DNA of 64,000 nt from Bacteroidia bacterium (GTDB lineage Bacteria > Bacteroidota > Bacteroidia > Bacteroidales > UBA932): positions 55,422-119,421 of the forward strand of contig JAGKTT010000014.1 of the NCBI GenBank assembly GCA_021153285.1, in the 5' to 3' direction. The position numbers and the translations under genes are program-made. This document shows positions 36,195-45,465 of the stretch, piece after piece (the stretch's first letter is position 1; the number at the start of each line of letters is the position of its first letter). The notes below the pieces were generated by a model. It had not been told where the DNA came from. It worked only from the letters and a program-made list of their open reading frames with translations, and ran no database searches.

Positions 36195-37246
36195 AACCGA
36201 CAGAGTCCACATCAGAGAAATCAGCCTTGCTCCTCATATACACAGGAGGTACGATAGGTATGAAGGAGGACCCTGTGATACAGGCCCTCAAACCATTCAA
36301 TTTCAGCCAGATACTGGAAGAAGTTCCGGAACTTGGCAAATTTGCATACAGAATAGACACATATACATTCGACCCCCTCATAGACTCTTCCGACATTGAG
36401 CCTAACCTATGGCTGTCACTGGCAGGTCTGATCGAGGAGAAATATGATGAATATGACGGATTTGTAATCCTGCACGGCACTGACACTATGGCTTATTCAG
36501 CTTCGGCCCTCAGCTTTATGATCGAGGGGCTCACCAAGCCTGTGATCTTCACCGGAAGCCAGCTCCCTATCGGCACCCCGCGCACTGACGGAAAGGAAAA
36601 CCTCATATCTTCAGTTGAAATCGCAGCGGCCAAGGATACCGAAGGCCACGCCATTGTCCCGGAAGTCTGCATATATTTCGACAATGTGCTGATGCGCGGC
36701 AACAGGGCTTCCAAGATAAACTCTGACAATTTCAGAGCATTCCGCTCTCCTAACTTTCCGCCGCTGGCAGAGGCCGGAATACATATCCGATACAACTCAG
36801 GACTCATCAGAAGGCCGGCAGTATGGGACGCAAGACCAGTATTCCACAAGTCGCTGGATACCAGGGTTTCCATTCTCAAGATGCACCCGGGCATAACCCC
36901 TCAGATCGTTCGTACGATTTTATGCGGCAACGACACACGTGCCGTAATCATAGAGACCTACGGAGCGGGCAATGCACCGTCAAAGGAATGGTTCATTTCC
37001 ATAGTCAGAGAAGCATCGGCAATAGGTAAGATATTGCTTAACGTGACCCAGTGTATGGCTGGAAGCGTGAATATGGACATATACGCAACGGGCAAATGCC
37101 TCAAGGAAGCCGGCGTAGTCAATGGATATGACAGCACGACGGAAAGCGCTCTAGGCAAACTATTCCATCTCCTGGGACAGCATACCAGCAGCGAGAGTGT
37201 AAAAACGGGCCTGGAATGCGATTTACGGGGAGAAATATCAAAATAA
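36191..37246 (+). CDS. ansA: Type I L-asparaginase
   Basis: 351 residues without a signal peptide, so cytoplasmic. It hydrolyses asparagine to aspartate and ammonia. The two catalytic Thr motifs are visible: LLLIYTGGTIGMKED and FVILHGTDTMAYSASALSFM. FTGSQLPIGTPRTDGKENL and IETYGAGNAPS are further family signatures. Translation is likely coupled to tatD through an ATGA overlap. It may supply ammonia in a cell whose GMP synthase lacks a working glutaminase (see GuaA), but this is speculation. Confidence 0.92.
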   Translation: MKPTESTSEKSALLLIYTGGTIGMKEDPVIQALKPFNFSQILEEVPELGKFAYRIDTYTFDPLIDSSDIEPNLWLSLAGLIEEKYDEYDGFVILHGTDTMAYSASALSFMIEGLTKPVIFTGSQLPIGTPRTDGKENLISSVEIAAAKDTEGHAIVPEVCIYFDNVLMRGNRASKINSDNFRAFRSPNFPPLAEAGIHIRYNSGLIRRPAVWDARPVFHKSLDTRVSILKMHPGITPQIVRTILCGNDTRAVIIETYGAGNAPSKEWFISIVREASAIGKILLNVTQCMAGSVNMDIYATGKCLKEAGVVNGYDSTTESALGKLFHLLGQHTSSESVKTGLECDLRGEISK

Positions 37247-37276
37247 ATATTGCCATTTGGAAATAAATTGCTAAAT

Positions 37277-37303
37277 TGCACCGCATTTTATAGGTGAGGT
37301 GCA
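37277..37303. repeat. Inverted repeat upstream of exbB
   Basis: TGCACC and GGTGCA separated by 15 bases, in the 137-base gap between ansA and the exbB start. It could form a weak hairpin. No good promoter match was found in this gap. Confidence 0.4.
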
Positions 37304-37383
37304 TTGCGCCCAATCGTAAAGTACAGAATATTAACTAATAACAATTCAATAACTTTAATTTAATCAAACACACAAAAACAATT

Positions 37384-37946
37384 ATGAAAAAAATTTTCAT
37401 GTTTTTGGCAGCAATCGGCGTTACCTCGGTTTCTCTAAGACCAACACCAAGAAGCTTCTCGCTAAGATCGAGGACGCTCTCAAGAATGGTGGCGTAGCAG
37501 CTGCTACTGACGTTTGCCGCAACACTCGTGGTCCTGTAGCGTCTATCTTCACTCAGGCACTCATCCGCCTTGCTGACGGTCAGAGCCTTGAGGAGGTTGA
37601 GAAGGCTGTTGTTTCTTACGGTGGAGTTGAGGCTAGCAAGATGGAGCAGAACCTCTCTTGGATCTCTCTCTTCATCGCTATCGCACCATCACTCGGATTC
37701 TTGGGAACAGTTATCGGTATGATCCAGGCGTTCGACGCGATTATGGTTGCAGGTGATATGTCTCCAGCAGTCGTAGCAGGTGGTATGAAGGTCGCTTTGA
37801 TCACTACTGTAGGTGGTTTGATCGTTGCCGTTATCCTTCAGATCTTCTTCAACTACATCCTTTCACAGGTTGAGTCCCTCACTATCGATATGGAGGATGC
37901 TTCAATCTCTCTTATGGACATCTTGGTTAAGAATCAGGGAAAATAA
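37384..37946 (+). pseudogene. exbB: exbB / MotA-TolQ-ExbB family gene with internal deletion and frame change
   Basis: The ATG at 37384 opens MKKIFMFLAAIGVTS, an ExbB-type N terminus, but that frame stops at 37495-37497. In another frame, YLGFSKTNTKKLLAKIEDAL continues unbroken through RNTRGPVASIFTQALIRLAD and the two C-terminal membrane segments (SLFIAIAPSLGFLGTVIGMI, VALITTVGGLIVAVILQIFF) to the stop at 37946. Full-length Bacteroidota homologues carry roughly 70-90 more residues at this point, including the first membrane helix. The joint is near 37418-37428. The only ATG in the second frame, 37641, would leave 101 residues. ExbB is the stator core of the TonB energy system; two exbD genes follow, so loss would be damaging. 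An assembly error is a serious alternative. Confidence 0.75.
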
Positions 37947-37965
37947 TAATTGAAAATTCCATAAA

Positions 37966-38397
37966 ATGAAATACGATAAAATCATTAAATGGGTCCTGGT
38001 CGCATTGTTCATCGTAGGTATCGTATTCAGTGTTTACGGATTCCTCGTAGGCTTTGAATCAAACGGTAACGCTCCGGTTGACAATATCCTCTACTGCGCA
38101 TATGCTTTCGCAGCAATCGCATTGCTCGCTGTAGTTATCGGAGTAGTGGTGATCGGTGGAATCAACAATCCTAAGAGCCTGCTCAAGCTCGTTCTTGGTC
38201 TTGTTGCCGTCGGAGCGATCGTTGCAGTAGCTTATGTACTCGCACCAGGAACACCAGCCGTAGGATACCTCGGCGACCCAGTGTCAGACGGTACACTCAA
38301 GCTGACAGATACAGTCCTCAATCTTACTTATTTCACATTTGGTCTCTCAATCCTTGCCCTCGTTGTAGGTTGGATTGTAGGAGCAGTACGTAAATAA
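37966..38397 (+). CDS. Small four-helix membrane protein of the exb locus
   Basis: 143 residues with four hydrophobic segments (KWVLVALFIVGIVFSVYGFL, YAFAAIALLAVVIGVVVIGG, LVLGLVAVGAIVAVAYVL, FTFGLSILALVVGWIVGAV). It sits 19 bases after exbB and 8 bases before the first exbD. I recall a comparable small membrane protein between exbB and exbD in other Bacteroidota, which would point to a part in the TonB energising complex; its function is not known to me. The start is the ATG at 37966. Confidence 0.8.
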   Translation: MKYDKIIKWVLVALFIVGIVFSVYGFLVGFESNGNAPVDNILYCAYAFAAIALLAVVIGVVVIGGINNPKSLLKLVLGLVAVGAIVAVAYVLAPGTPAVGYLGDPVSDGTLKLTDTVLNLTYFTFGLSILALVVGWIVGAVRK

Positions 38398-38405
38398 AGC
38401 ACGCC

Positions 38406-38981
38406 ATGGCTAGAAAAACACCAGAAATCAATTCAAGTTCAACGGCGGATATGGCATTCATTCTGCTCTGTTTCTTCTTGATGACTACAACAATGGACCA
38501 GGACAAGGGTCTGCAGCGCCGTCTGCCTCCTATGCCGGATCCAAATCAGAAGGCACAGGATCAGAAGGTAAATCGTCGTAACATCATCGTTGTGAAGATC
38601 AACTCTGCCGACAGACTGCTTGCTGGTACTGAGCCTATGGACGTCAGCCAACTCAAGGATAAGATCAAGGAATTCCTTTCTAACCCGGCAAACGACCCTA
38701 ATCTTCCAGAAAAGGAGGAAAAGGAAATCGAAGGATTCGGACCTTGTATGGTCTCTAAGGGCGTAATCTCACTTCAGAATGACCGCGGTACCAGCTACCA
38801 GGCATATATCGCAGTGCAGAACGAGCTCGTAAAGGCCGTAAACGAACTTCGTGACGAGTTTGCAATAGCTAACTTCGGTAAGCTTTATATCAAGTGTAAC
38901 GAAGATGAGCAGAAGGTCGTAAGAGAGGCAGTTCCACAGAATATTTCTGAGGCGGAACCTAAGGATGTTTCTAAAAAGTAA
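38406..38981 (+). CDS. exbD: ExbD/TolR-type biopolymer transport protein, first copy
   Basis: 191 residues. Short N-terminal cytoplasmic part, one membrane helix (MAFILLCFFLMTTTM) preceded by SSTADM, the Asp being the conserved proton-translocating residue of ExbD/TolR, then a periplasmic domain. Longer than a usual ExbD (~140), with an insertion around residues 95-125 (LPEKEEKEIEGFGPCMVSKG). Works with ExbB to convert proton flow into TonB motion. Co-transcribed with the next exbD (15 bases). Confidence 0.9.
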   Translation: MARKTPEINSSSTADMAFILLCFFLMTTTMDQDKGLQRRLPPMPDPNQKAQDQKVNRRNIIVVKINSADRLLAGTEPMDVSQLKDKIKEFLSNPANDPNLPEKEEKEIEGFGPCMVSKGVISLQNDRGTSYQAYIAVQNELVKAVNELRDEFAIANFGKLYIKCNEDEQKVVREAVPQNISEAEPKDVSKK

Positions 38982-38996
38982 ATAGGAGATAGCAAT

Positions 38997-39467
38997 ATGT
39001 CAAAATTCAAACAGAAAGGTAAAAGGACAGTGCCAAATCCACCATCAGGATCACTTTCCGACATCGTGTTTATGCTCCTGTTCTTCTTTATGGTGACCAC
39101 CACTATGCGTGAAACAGAGAGCAAGGTTCAGGTCAAACTTCCTGAGGCATCTGAGATTGCAAAGCTTGAAAGAAAAGACTTGACTTCATACATCAACATC
39201 GGTACACCTACAAGAAACCTTCAGGCTCAGTTCGGTACCGAGTCACGTATCCAGCTCAACGACTCTTTCAAGACTACTGCAGAGATCCGCGACTTCATCG
39301 CAGCAGAGCGTGACGCTATGTCAGAGGCCGACAGATCATTTATGACAGTGGCAATCAAGGCTGACGAGAACACTCGTATGGGTATCGTTACTGATGTTAA
39401 GCAGGAGCTTCGTAAGTGCTCAGCGCTTAAGATTATGTATACAGCAAGAAAACCAGCTGATAAGTAA
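38997..39467 (+). CDS. exbD: ExbD/TolR-type biopolymer transport protein, second copy
   Basis: 156 residues. SGSLSDIVFMLLFFFMVTTTM contains the single membrane helix with the conserved Asp, followed by VKLPEASEIAKLERKDL and a periplasmic domain ending in QELRKCSALKIMYTARK. Two ExbD paralogues in tandem are usual in Bacteroidota and may form a heteromeric stator pair. A terminator follows 24 bases after the stop. Confidence 0.92.
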   Translation: MSKFKQKGKRTVPNPPSGSLSDIVFMLLFFFMVTTTMRETESKVQVKLPEASEIAKLERKDLTSYINIGTPTRNLQAQFGTESRIQLNDSFKTTAEIRDFIAAERDAMSEADRSFMTVAIKADENTRMGIVTDVKQELRKCSALKIMYTARKPADK

Positions 39468-39490
39468 TTCAGCATACATCAATATTAAAG

Positions 39491-39522
39491 AAAGCAGTTC
39501 CTTCAAAGAGCTGCTTTTTTTT
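39491..39522 (+). terminator. Intrinsic terminator after the exb operon
   Basis: AAAGCAGTTC pairs with GAGCTGCTTT (one G-T pair) around a short loop, followed by a run of T residues. Confidence 0.85.
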
Positions 39523-39580
39523 GTTGAGCCAGATACAACCTATAAGAAAAATCGGTATTTTTGGGCTATCCTTATATACA

Positions 39581-39637
39581 ATGGAGAAAAGAAAGTACCC
39601 GGATATGACTAAAAAGGGGAAAATTTTAGGCGAATAA
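39581..39637 (+). CDS. Possible 18-residue small ORF upstream of asnS
   Basis: ATG at 39581 opens an 18-codon frame (MEKRKYPDMTKKGKILGE) rich in Lys. TATTTTTG at 39556-39563, a good -7 element, lies 17 bases before it, and it is separated from the exb operon by a terminator. It could be a small protein, a leader, or chance. No family recognised. Confidence 0.3.
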   Translation: MEKRKYPDMTKKGKILGE

Positions 39638-39649
39638 AAGCAAAACGAT

Positions 39650-39657
39650 TATCTTTG
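39650..39657 (+). promoter_or_regulatory. -7 element before asnS
   Basis: TATCTTTG matches TAnnTTTG, 28 bases before the asnS ATG; the -33 position holds no TTTG. Confidence 0.5.
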
Positions 39658-39685
39658 CAAAGTTTGTAAAATCAGTAATATAATA

Positions 39686-41080
39686 ATGGAAACAGTAATC
39701 AGAACCAAGATCAAAGACCTGCTCAAATCTGAGGCAGGCAAAGAGGTTCTTGCAAAAGGATGGGTAAGGACCAAAAGAGGAAACAAGAATGTAGCGTTCA
39801 TCGCGCTTAATGACGGTTCTACCATCAATAATATACAGATCGTAGTAGACAAGACTCCAGAGAACGAGTCTGTACTGGCAAAAGTCACCACCGGAGCCTG
39901 CATAGCTGTAAAAGGTATGCTTGTAGAGTCGATGGGAGGTGGCCAGGCTACAGAGATCCAGGCTACAGAAATCGAAGTATACGGAGAATGCGACCCAGTG
40001 CGCTACCCTCTTCAGAAAAAGGATACATCATTCGAGTTCCTAAGAACTGTAGCTCACCTTCGTCCAAGAACAAACACATTCGGAGCAATATATCGCGTAA
40101 GAAGCAAGATGGCATATGCTATCCACCAGTTCTTCAATGAGAAAGGGTTCGTATATGTACATACTCCACTCATCACAGCTTCAGACTGCGAAGGTGCCGG
40201 TCAGATGTTCCGCGTAACGACTCTCGATATGGAGAACCTCCCACGTAACAAGAAGGGCGGAATTGATTATACAAAAGATTTCTTCGGCAAAGAATCAAGC
40301 CTTACAGTGAGCGGACAGCTCGAGGGAGAGCTTGGTGCAATGGCACTCGGTGACATCTACACATTCGGTCCGACTTTCCGCGCGGAGAACTCTAATACTC
40401 CACGTCACCTCGCAGAGTTCTGGATGATAGAGCCTGAAATGGCATTCTATGACATCAAGGACAATATGGATCTCGCAGAGGAGTTCATCAAGTATCTCGT
40501 CAAGTATGCTCTTGACAACTGCTACGAAGACATCAAGTTCCTCAATGACAGATATGACAATGAGCTGATCGAACGTCTTGAAGGTGTAGCAGACACAGAA
40601 TTCGTACGCCTTACATACACAGAGGGTATCAAGATTCTCGAAGCAGCAGGCGTAGAGTGGGAATATCCGGTAAGCTGGGGCACAGACCTTCAGAGCGAGC
40701 ACGAGAGATATCTCGTAGAGAAGCATTTCAAGAAGCCGGTAATCCTTACAGACTATCCTAAGGATATCAAGGCATTCTATATGAAGCAGAACGAGGACGG
40801 CAAGACTGTACGCGCTATGGACGTACTCTTCCCGAAGATCGGTGAAATCATTGGTGGTTCAGAGCGAGAAGCATCGCTTCAGAAGCTTGAGGCACGTATA
40901 GAGGAAACCGGAATGAGCCGCAAGGGTCTCGAGTGGTATCTCGACACACGCCGCTTCGGTTCGGCTCCTCACAGTGGTTTCGGTCTGGGATTCGAGAGAC
41001 TTCTCCTCTTCGTTACAGGTATGACGAATATCCGTGACGTAATACCTTTCCCTCGCACTCCAAAGAACTGCGAATATTAA
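39686..41080 (+). CDS. asnS: Asparaginyl-tRNA synthetase
   Basis: 464 residues, a normal size for class IIb AsnRS. N-terminal OB-fold anticodon-binding domain ([20 protein letters not shown]) then the class II core: motif 2 [26 protein letters not shown] and motif 3 [16 protein letters not shown]. The [11 protein letters not shown] form favours Asn over Asp specificity. Charges tRNA-Asn with asparagine. Followed by udk after 26 bases. Confidence 0.94.
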   Translation: METVIRTKIKDLLKSEAGKEVLAKGWVRTKRGNKNVAFIALNDGSTINNIQIVVDKTPENESVLAKVTTGACIAVKGMLVESMGGGQATEIQATEIEVYGECDPVRYPLQKKDTSFEFLRTVAHLRPRTNTFGAIYRVRSKMAYAIHQFFNEKGFVYVHTPLITASDCEGAGQMFRVTTLDMENLPRNKKGGIDYTKDFFGKESSLTVSGQLEGELGAMALGDIYTFGPTFRAENSNTPRHLAEFWMIEPEMAFYDIKDNMDLAEEFIKYLVKYALDNCYEDIKFLNDRYDNELIERLEGVADTEFVRLTYTEGIKILEAAGVEWEYPVSWGTDLQSEHERYLVEKHFKKPVILTDYPKDIKAFYMKQNEDGKTVRAMDVLFPKIGEIIGGSEREASLQKLEARIEETGMSRKGLEWYLDTRRFGSAPHSGFGLGFERLLLFVTGMTNIRDVIPFPRTPKNCEY

Positions 41081-41106
41081 AGTATAATAAGTAAATATTT
41101 ATTATA

Positions 41107-41730
41107 ATGCTGATAATCGGAATAGCCGGAGGATCCGGATCTGGAAAGACTACTGTAGTAAAGGCGATCACTGAACAGCTTCAGGAGAATGTTGTCGTGA
41201 TTCCTCAGGACTCATATTACAAGGACCTCAGCCACTACACTGAGGAGCAGAAAAGGGTACACAACTTCGACCATCCCGATTCAATTGACTTTGACCTTCT
41301 CAGAGCGCAGCTAAAGGAGCTGCGCGATGGAAAGGTCGTGGAACAGCCTGTATATTCATATATCACCTGCGGCCGTTCAAAGCACGAGACCGTTACCGTG
41401 AAGCCGGCAGATGTAATCATTGTGGAGGGCATCCTTATCTTCACCGATCCAAAGCTCCGAAAGCTGATGGACATCAAGATCTTCGTGGATGCTGACGATG
41501 ATGACAGGCTTATGCGAGTGATGGCACGTGACATTGTGGAAAGAGGCAAGACTGTAGAATGGGTGATCGAGAGATACTCACAGACTGTAAAACCAATGTA
41601 TCTGCAGTTCATTGAGCCGAGCAAGAGATATGCAGACATCATAATCCCGCAGGGAGGCCACAACAAAGTCGCCATCGATGTCATCTCGGCTACCATCGAG
41701 AAATCTCTTTCCAGTGGAAAGCAGAAATAA
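41107..41730 (+). CDS. udk: Uridine kinase
   Basis: 207 residues. P-loop GIAGGSGSGKTTV near the N terminus, QDSYYKDLSHYTEEQ, FDHPDSIDFDLL, and RDIVERGKTVEWVIERY are all typical. It phosphorylates uridine and cytidine with a nucleoside triphosphate in pyrimidine salvage. Its stop is immediately followed by the ATG of the TonB-like gene. Confidence 0.93.
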   Translation: MLIIGIAGGSGSGKTTVVKAITEQLQENVVVIPQDSYYKDLSHYTEEQKRVHNFDHPDSIDFDLLRAQLKELRDGKVVEQPVYSYITCGRSKHETVTVKPADVIIVEGILIFTDPKLRKLMDIKIFVDADDDDRLMRVMARDIVERGKTVEWVIERYSQTVKPMYLQFIEPSKRYADIIIPQGGHNKVAIDVISATIEKSLSSGKQK

Positions 41731-42453
41731 ATGAGCAGAAAGGAAAACAGAGCAGGACTTTATCTCACCGTGATATTTCATCTCACGGTGATTATTGTCT
41801 TATTGCTGTATTCCATTGATACCTCGCTCAGACGCGAAGAAAGCTTCGTCCTGGACTTCACCAAACAAGAGGAACTCGAACGAAGGGAGAAGGAAGAAGT
41901 GATGAAGCAGGACATCAGCAAAAAGCTGGATGACATGCTTGCGGCCGCACGCCGGCAGAATTCACGTGAAATCAGAAACATCGCTGTAGACGCAGGATCA
42001 CAGCTGAAGGACGACAGAGGTACTGACGCGGACCAATTATACAAAGACGCGGAAAGGCTCGCCAGAGACCTTAAAAACGGCCAGAAAGACGGGATCGAAG
42101 AGGATGCCCGCAATGAAACTGTAGAAATGCAGCATCAGAACAAACCGGACAACAGCAGTCAGAAAGCCTACAGCGGCCCTTCTGTAGTTTCCTATACACT
42201 GGACGGCAGAAAAGCCAGCCACCTTAAGATTCCCGCATACCGATGCTATGGAGCCGGCGATGTCACTGTCATCATCACAGTAAATCCACAGGGACAGGTA
42301 ATCAATGCCCAGGTTATGGACGCAATATCTGCAAATGACCAATGTCTGCGTAACTTTGCTGTCCGAGCGGCACGTTTATCACGTTTCTCAGCATCCAATA
42401 CTGCTCCGGCAAAGCAGACAGGAGAAATTCTCTACAGATTTATTGCTCAGTAA
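41731..42453 (+). CDS. TonB-like protein
   Basis: 240 residues. Cytoplasmic start, one membrane helix (YLTVIFHLTVIIVLLLYSID), a highly charged helical spacer (~50-130: EELERREKEEVMKQDISKKL onward) and a C-terminal TonB-like domain (AYRCYGAGDVTVIITVNPQG through RFSASNTAPAKQTGEILYRF). Classical TonB has a Pro-rich spacer; here it is helical and charged, so this may be a TonB variant or a TolA-like partner. It follows udk without a gap and overlaps the end of the convergent M64 peptidase gene by 14 bases. Confidence 0.7.
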   Translation: MSRKENRAGLYLTVIFHLTVIIVLLLYSIDTSLRREESFVLDFTKQEELERREKEEVMKQDISKKLDDMLAAARRQNSREIRNIAVDAGSQLKDDRGTDADQLYKDAERLARDLKNGQKDGIEEDARNETVEMQHQNKPDNSSQKAYSGPSVVSYTLDGRKASHLKIPAYRCYGAGDVTVIITVNPQGQVINAQVMDAISANDQCLRNFAVRAARLSRFSASNTAPAKQTGEILYRFIAQ

Positions 42454-45445
42454 TCCCCAGGTCATATTCGACAAAGGCTTCATAAGTCGGAGTCCATCCT
42501 GGTCCGTTGGAAAGACTCATGACACGCTTCCATATAGCCTCGCGCGAAGGCGCATTGAACTCATCTGAATTTCCCTTCATTATACTCCTCCAGGTCGGAG
42601 TCCAGATACCGGTCCAATATCCCCAGCCTCCCTTATATACATCTATCCTTTCCGATGAGTAGCGCTGATCGCTGACAAATCGTGCCCACTTAATTGCTGA
42701 AGGGTCCGATGTAAAGTCAATATTGCTCCACCAGCCGTATTTTTCCTTATCTTTTATATCGGAGACCAACGACGAAGGAATCTGCCCATTAGCTTCATTA
42801 GAATTCTCGTCCGCAAGTTTGGCAAAAGCGTGTCCGAGCGCTTCATGCCTTACCAGAAATGTAAAATCCTCAGAATCGGAGCATAAAGGTATGTACGAGA
42901 CAGCCCATCCGCGGCCATATTGACCGGAAGAAGGAGGATAGAGATATGATGTACCTCCATAGCGTTCTGAGTTCATAAGAACAACTGTCACCGCATCATC
43001 CAGCCGCTGCTTGGATACCGCATCGATAGTATAATCACGACATCTGGAATCATTGCCCTTTATAGTAGTGCCATCACCATACCGGCAGCCGAATGCTGTA
43101 TTCGAGCCGTCAAAATAGTCAGAGGATATGGAGGGAACAGCTATAGAATAAATATTGAAACAATCACGAAGGCCGCTGACAGGAGCAGTCGAGAAGAATG
43201 CTTCGACAGCATCATTCACAGCCTGATCGAACAATCCGTCAGATATCATCTTCGATGTGAAAGCGTCCCCAAGGAAAACAAGGTCGACACCATCGCCTTT
43301 GGAAGCCTTCTGGATGACTTTGGCTGTTCCTTCGGGAATCTGAGGAAGGTTCTCTTCCAGGCTTCCGAACTCATTCTCCAGAATAGCCAGGACATCCTCT
43401 GGCGCCGAAAAAGGATCGACCACCATATACCCGTCCTTATCCACCAATGTGACGGTAGTGGTGGCATAACTTTGAACATATGACCAAGTGGATGGAGCAG
43501 ATACGGAGATATGCCAAGGATAAGTACTGTAATCCTGCAGAGCTGATTGAGTACCTATATAGATTACATCAAAACCGGCATCCTTATAGGCTTCATACCA
43601 TAATGCCACCTGACGCAAGACTTCGTGATCCGGCACATTAGGATAATTCGTAACAACTGCAGTATAGGTATTCGCAGAAAATATATCAGATGCCTTCTCT
43701 GTACCAGAATACAGAGAGAAGTCTTTCAGCTTTATACTGATATTATCAAGATCAAAACCCTCTCCCCTCTGCCGCAGTATGATGGGCCATATCTCATTGA
43801 ATTGTTCTGACTCGACTATACCTCGGGGAAGCCTTCCTGACAAAGAGTTGTCATACAATGCAAGAAAACCTCCCATAAGTCGTGAGTAGGACGACGGAAC
43901 CGTTCCGGTAAAATTATTTTCCGACAAATCAAGTGAGCGGAGTACGGGTAATTCACCGAAGAATTCCGGCAGACTACCCTCAAAAAGATTACTCGAAAGG
44001 TCAAGAATACAAGTAAAACACTCCTGAAGGTTATCAGGTTCATCCAGGGATGTAAACTGATTGTTACTCAGATCGACAGAATATATCTTATAGACTGACG
44101 ATGGAATTCTCCCTTCCAATTCGTTATTATATAGACTAAGTCTCAGAGAGTGTCCACCAAGATCGCCTATATTCTCCGGAAGGCATCCCTTCAAGCCGTT
44201 TGATGCAAGCTGCAGAATTACAATATCTCCATAAGAATCTACATCCACACCGTACCATTCACTCAGAGGAGCATCAGTGCACCAATTGTCATTACGACGC
44301 CACTGATCACCTCCCGTAGCCTCATATAGATCAATCAATGCCTGTCTGCGTTTATCCATCATTGCGGATGGGCTGCCGAACTGAAGGATATTGTATTCTA
44401 TCCTTGATTTACCGTCCAGGCTTTCCACGACAATCTGCCCCAAACGCTGCTCACCGGAATTTTCCTCCGCAACAACGTGCAGAGCACGTCGCTCGACTGC
44501 TTTAGTGCGCACTATTGAAAGCCACTCCGCTCCCTTTGTCACTTTGGCAGTAACTTCACAATCTGAACGATATTCTATATATTTCTCTCCCTGCTGTGGC
44601 GCAAACGTCAATACTGTAGCACTTACCGGCCTGATTTTCCAGCCACGGAAATCCAGTCCGGAAACTAATCCATAATCAATGACCTCTCCCCTTTCCGTGC
44701 AAGTTCCACCAGAAAAGGTCCTCTGGCTCAGGGCAATCTTCCCATCGGTATCCTCGAAGGCAAGTTCATAGATTCCAGACACACCGGAGAACATCGCGAC
44801 ATAATAATCTCCTTCAGTCAGATACTCTTCAGATGCCTTCAGAACGACATTGGAGAGAGCTCCGGGGGAAGGATAAGTATATGGATCGGAGGATGAGCAA
44901 TCTACGGTAAAAGGGCCTGACAGGCTTGAATAATCAGTACTTATCACAGACACTGACCTTATCTTTCCAGACTCAGGTCCTATAGTGAATTTAAGATATG
45001 AAAGCGGACTCCTGAAAACCAGATGAGCATCAGATGCATCTGTATATGATACAGCAAGCCGTGCCTGATCCGGTATTGAATTAACAGATGCTGTCTGAAG
45101 GCAAGGAAGCTCCATATAGGCCTGTGAGAGGTTGGAAGGGCTGAAATATTCCAAGGCCTCGAAGGGCATAGCTGCATAATACTGCTGTGCGGGTACAGCC
45201 TTACCATTGAAAACAGCATACTCTCCACCATTGGACTTAGACTGCTTGAAAGCGTTTGAAGATCCGCTGACGGCTATACGGTCAGAAGACTTCCACTGCT
45301 GATGCACAGAACCTATTGTCTCCTTCTCGAAGGAGGCCTTGAACCTTACCTTTGCTTCTTCTTTGGGAACATCCGGAGTACAAGCCAAGGCTAGCAACCA
45401 TATAGTCAGTATTAATGACAGCAAGCTGGTAAGGCGAGACTTCAT
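42440..45445 (-). CDS. Multidomain M64-type metallopeptidase surface lipoprotein
   Basis: 1001 residues. Lipobox Cys at residue 22 (WLLALAC). Visible in order: a fimbrillin-like beta domain (~30-260; FEKETIGSVHQQWKSSDRIA), a BACON-like domain (~275-350; FAPQQGEKYIEYRSDCEVTA), a plant-type leucine-rich repeat region (~355-540; LIDLYEATGGDQWRRNDNW, DLSSNLFEGSLPEF, DLSENNFTGTVPSS), a thioredoxin-fold-like segment without cysteines (~565-700; LVDKDGYMVVDPFSAPED), and a C-terminal M64 (IgA-peptidase-like) domain (~715-1001). The zinc motif H867-E-A-L-G-H871 lies in FLVRHEALGHAFAKLADE, followed by a Asp/Glu ligand candidate. It probably acts at the outer surface; its substrate is unknown. Confidence 0.85.
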   Translation of the reverse strand: MKSRLTSLLSLILTIWLLALACTPDVPKEEAKVRFKASFEKETIGSVHQQWKSSDRIAVSGSSNAFKQSKSNGGEYAVFNGKAVPAQQYYAAMPFEALEYFSPSNLSQAYMELPCLQTASVNSIPDQARLAVSYTDASDAHLVFRSPLSYLKFTIGPESGKIRSVSVISTDYSSLSGPFTVDCSSSDPYTYPSPGALSNVVLKASEEYLTEGDYYVAMFSGVSGIYELAFEDTDGKIALSQRTFSGGTCTERGEVIDYGLVSGLDFRGWKIRPVSATVLTFAPQQGEKYIEYRSDCEVTAKVTKGAEWLSIVRTKAVERRALHVVAEENSGEQRLGQIVVESLDGKSRIEYNILQFGSPSAMMDKRRQALIDLYEATGGDQWRRNDNWCTDAPLSEWYGVDVDSYGDIVILQLASNGLKGCLPENIGDLGGHSLRLSLYNNELEGRIPSSVYKIYSVDLSNNQFTSLDEPDNLQECFTCILDLSSNLFEGSLPEFFGELPVLRSLDLSENNFTGTVPSSYSRLMGGFLALYDNSLSGRLPRGIVESEQFNEIWPIILRQRGEGFDLDNISIKLKDFSLYSGTEKASDIFSANTYTAVVTNYPNVPDHEVLRQVALWYEAYKDAGFDVIYIGTQSALQDYSTYPWHISVSAPSTWSYVQSYATTTVTLVDKDGYMVVDPFSAPEDVLAILENEFGSLEENLPQIPEGTAKVIQKASKGDGVDLVFLGDAFTSKMISDGLFDQAVNDAVEAFFSTAPVSGLRDCFNIYSIAVPSISSDYFDGSNTAFGCRYGDGTTIKGNDSRCRDYTIDAVSKQRLDDAVTVVLMNSERYGGTSYLYPPSSGQYGRGWAVSYIPLCSDSEDFTFLVRHEALGHAFAKLADENSNEANGQIPSSLVSDIKDKEKYGWWSNIDFTSDPSAIKWARFVSDQRYSSERIDVYKGGWGYWTGIWTPTWRSIMKGNSDEFNAPSREAIWKRVMSLSNGPGWTPTYEAFVEYDLGITEQ

Positions 45446-45465
45446 AGCAATATTGCTCTAAAATA

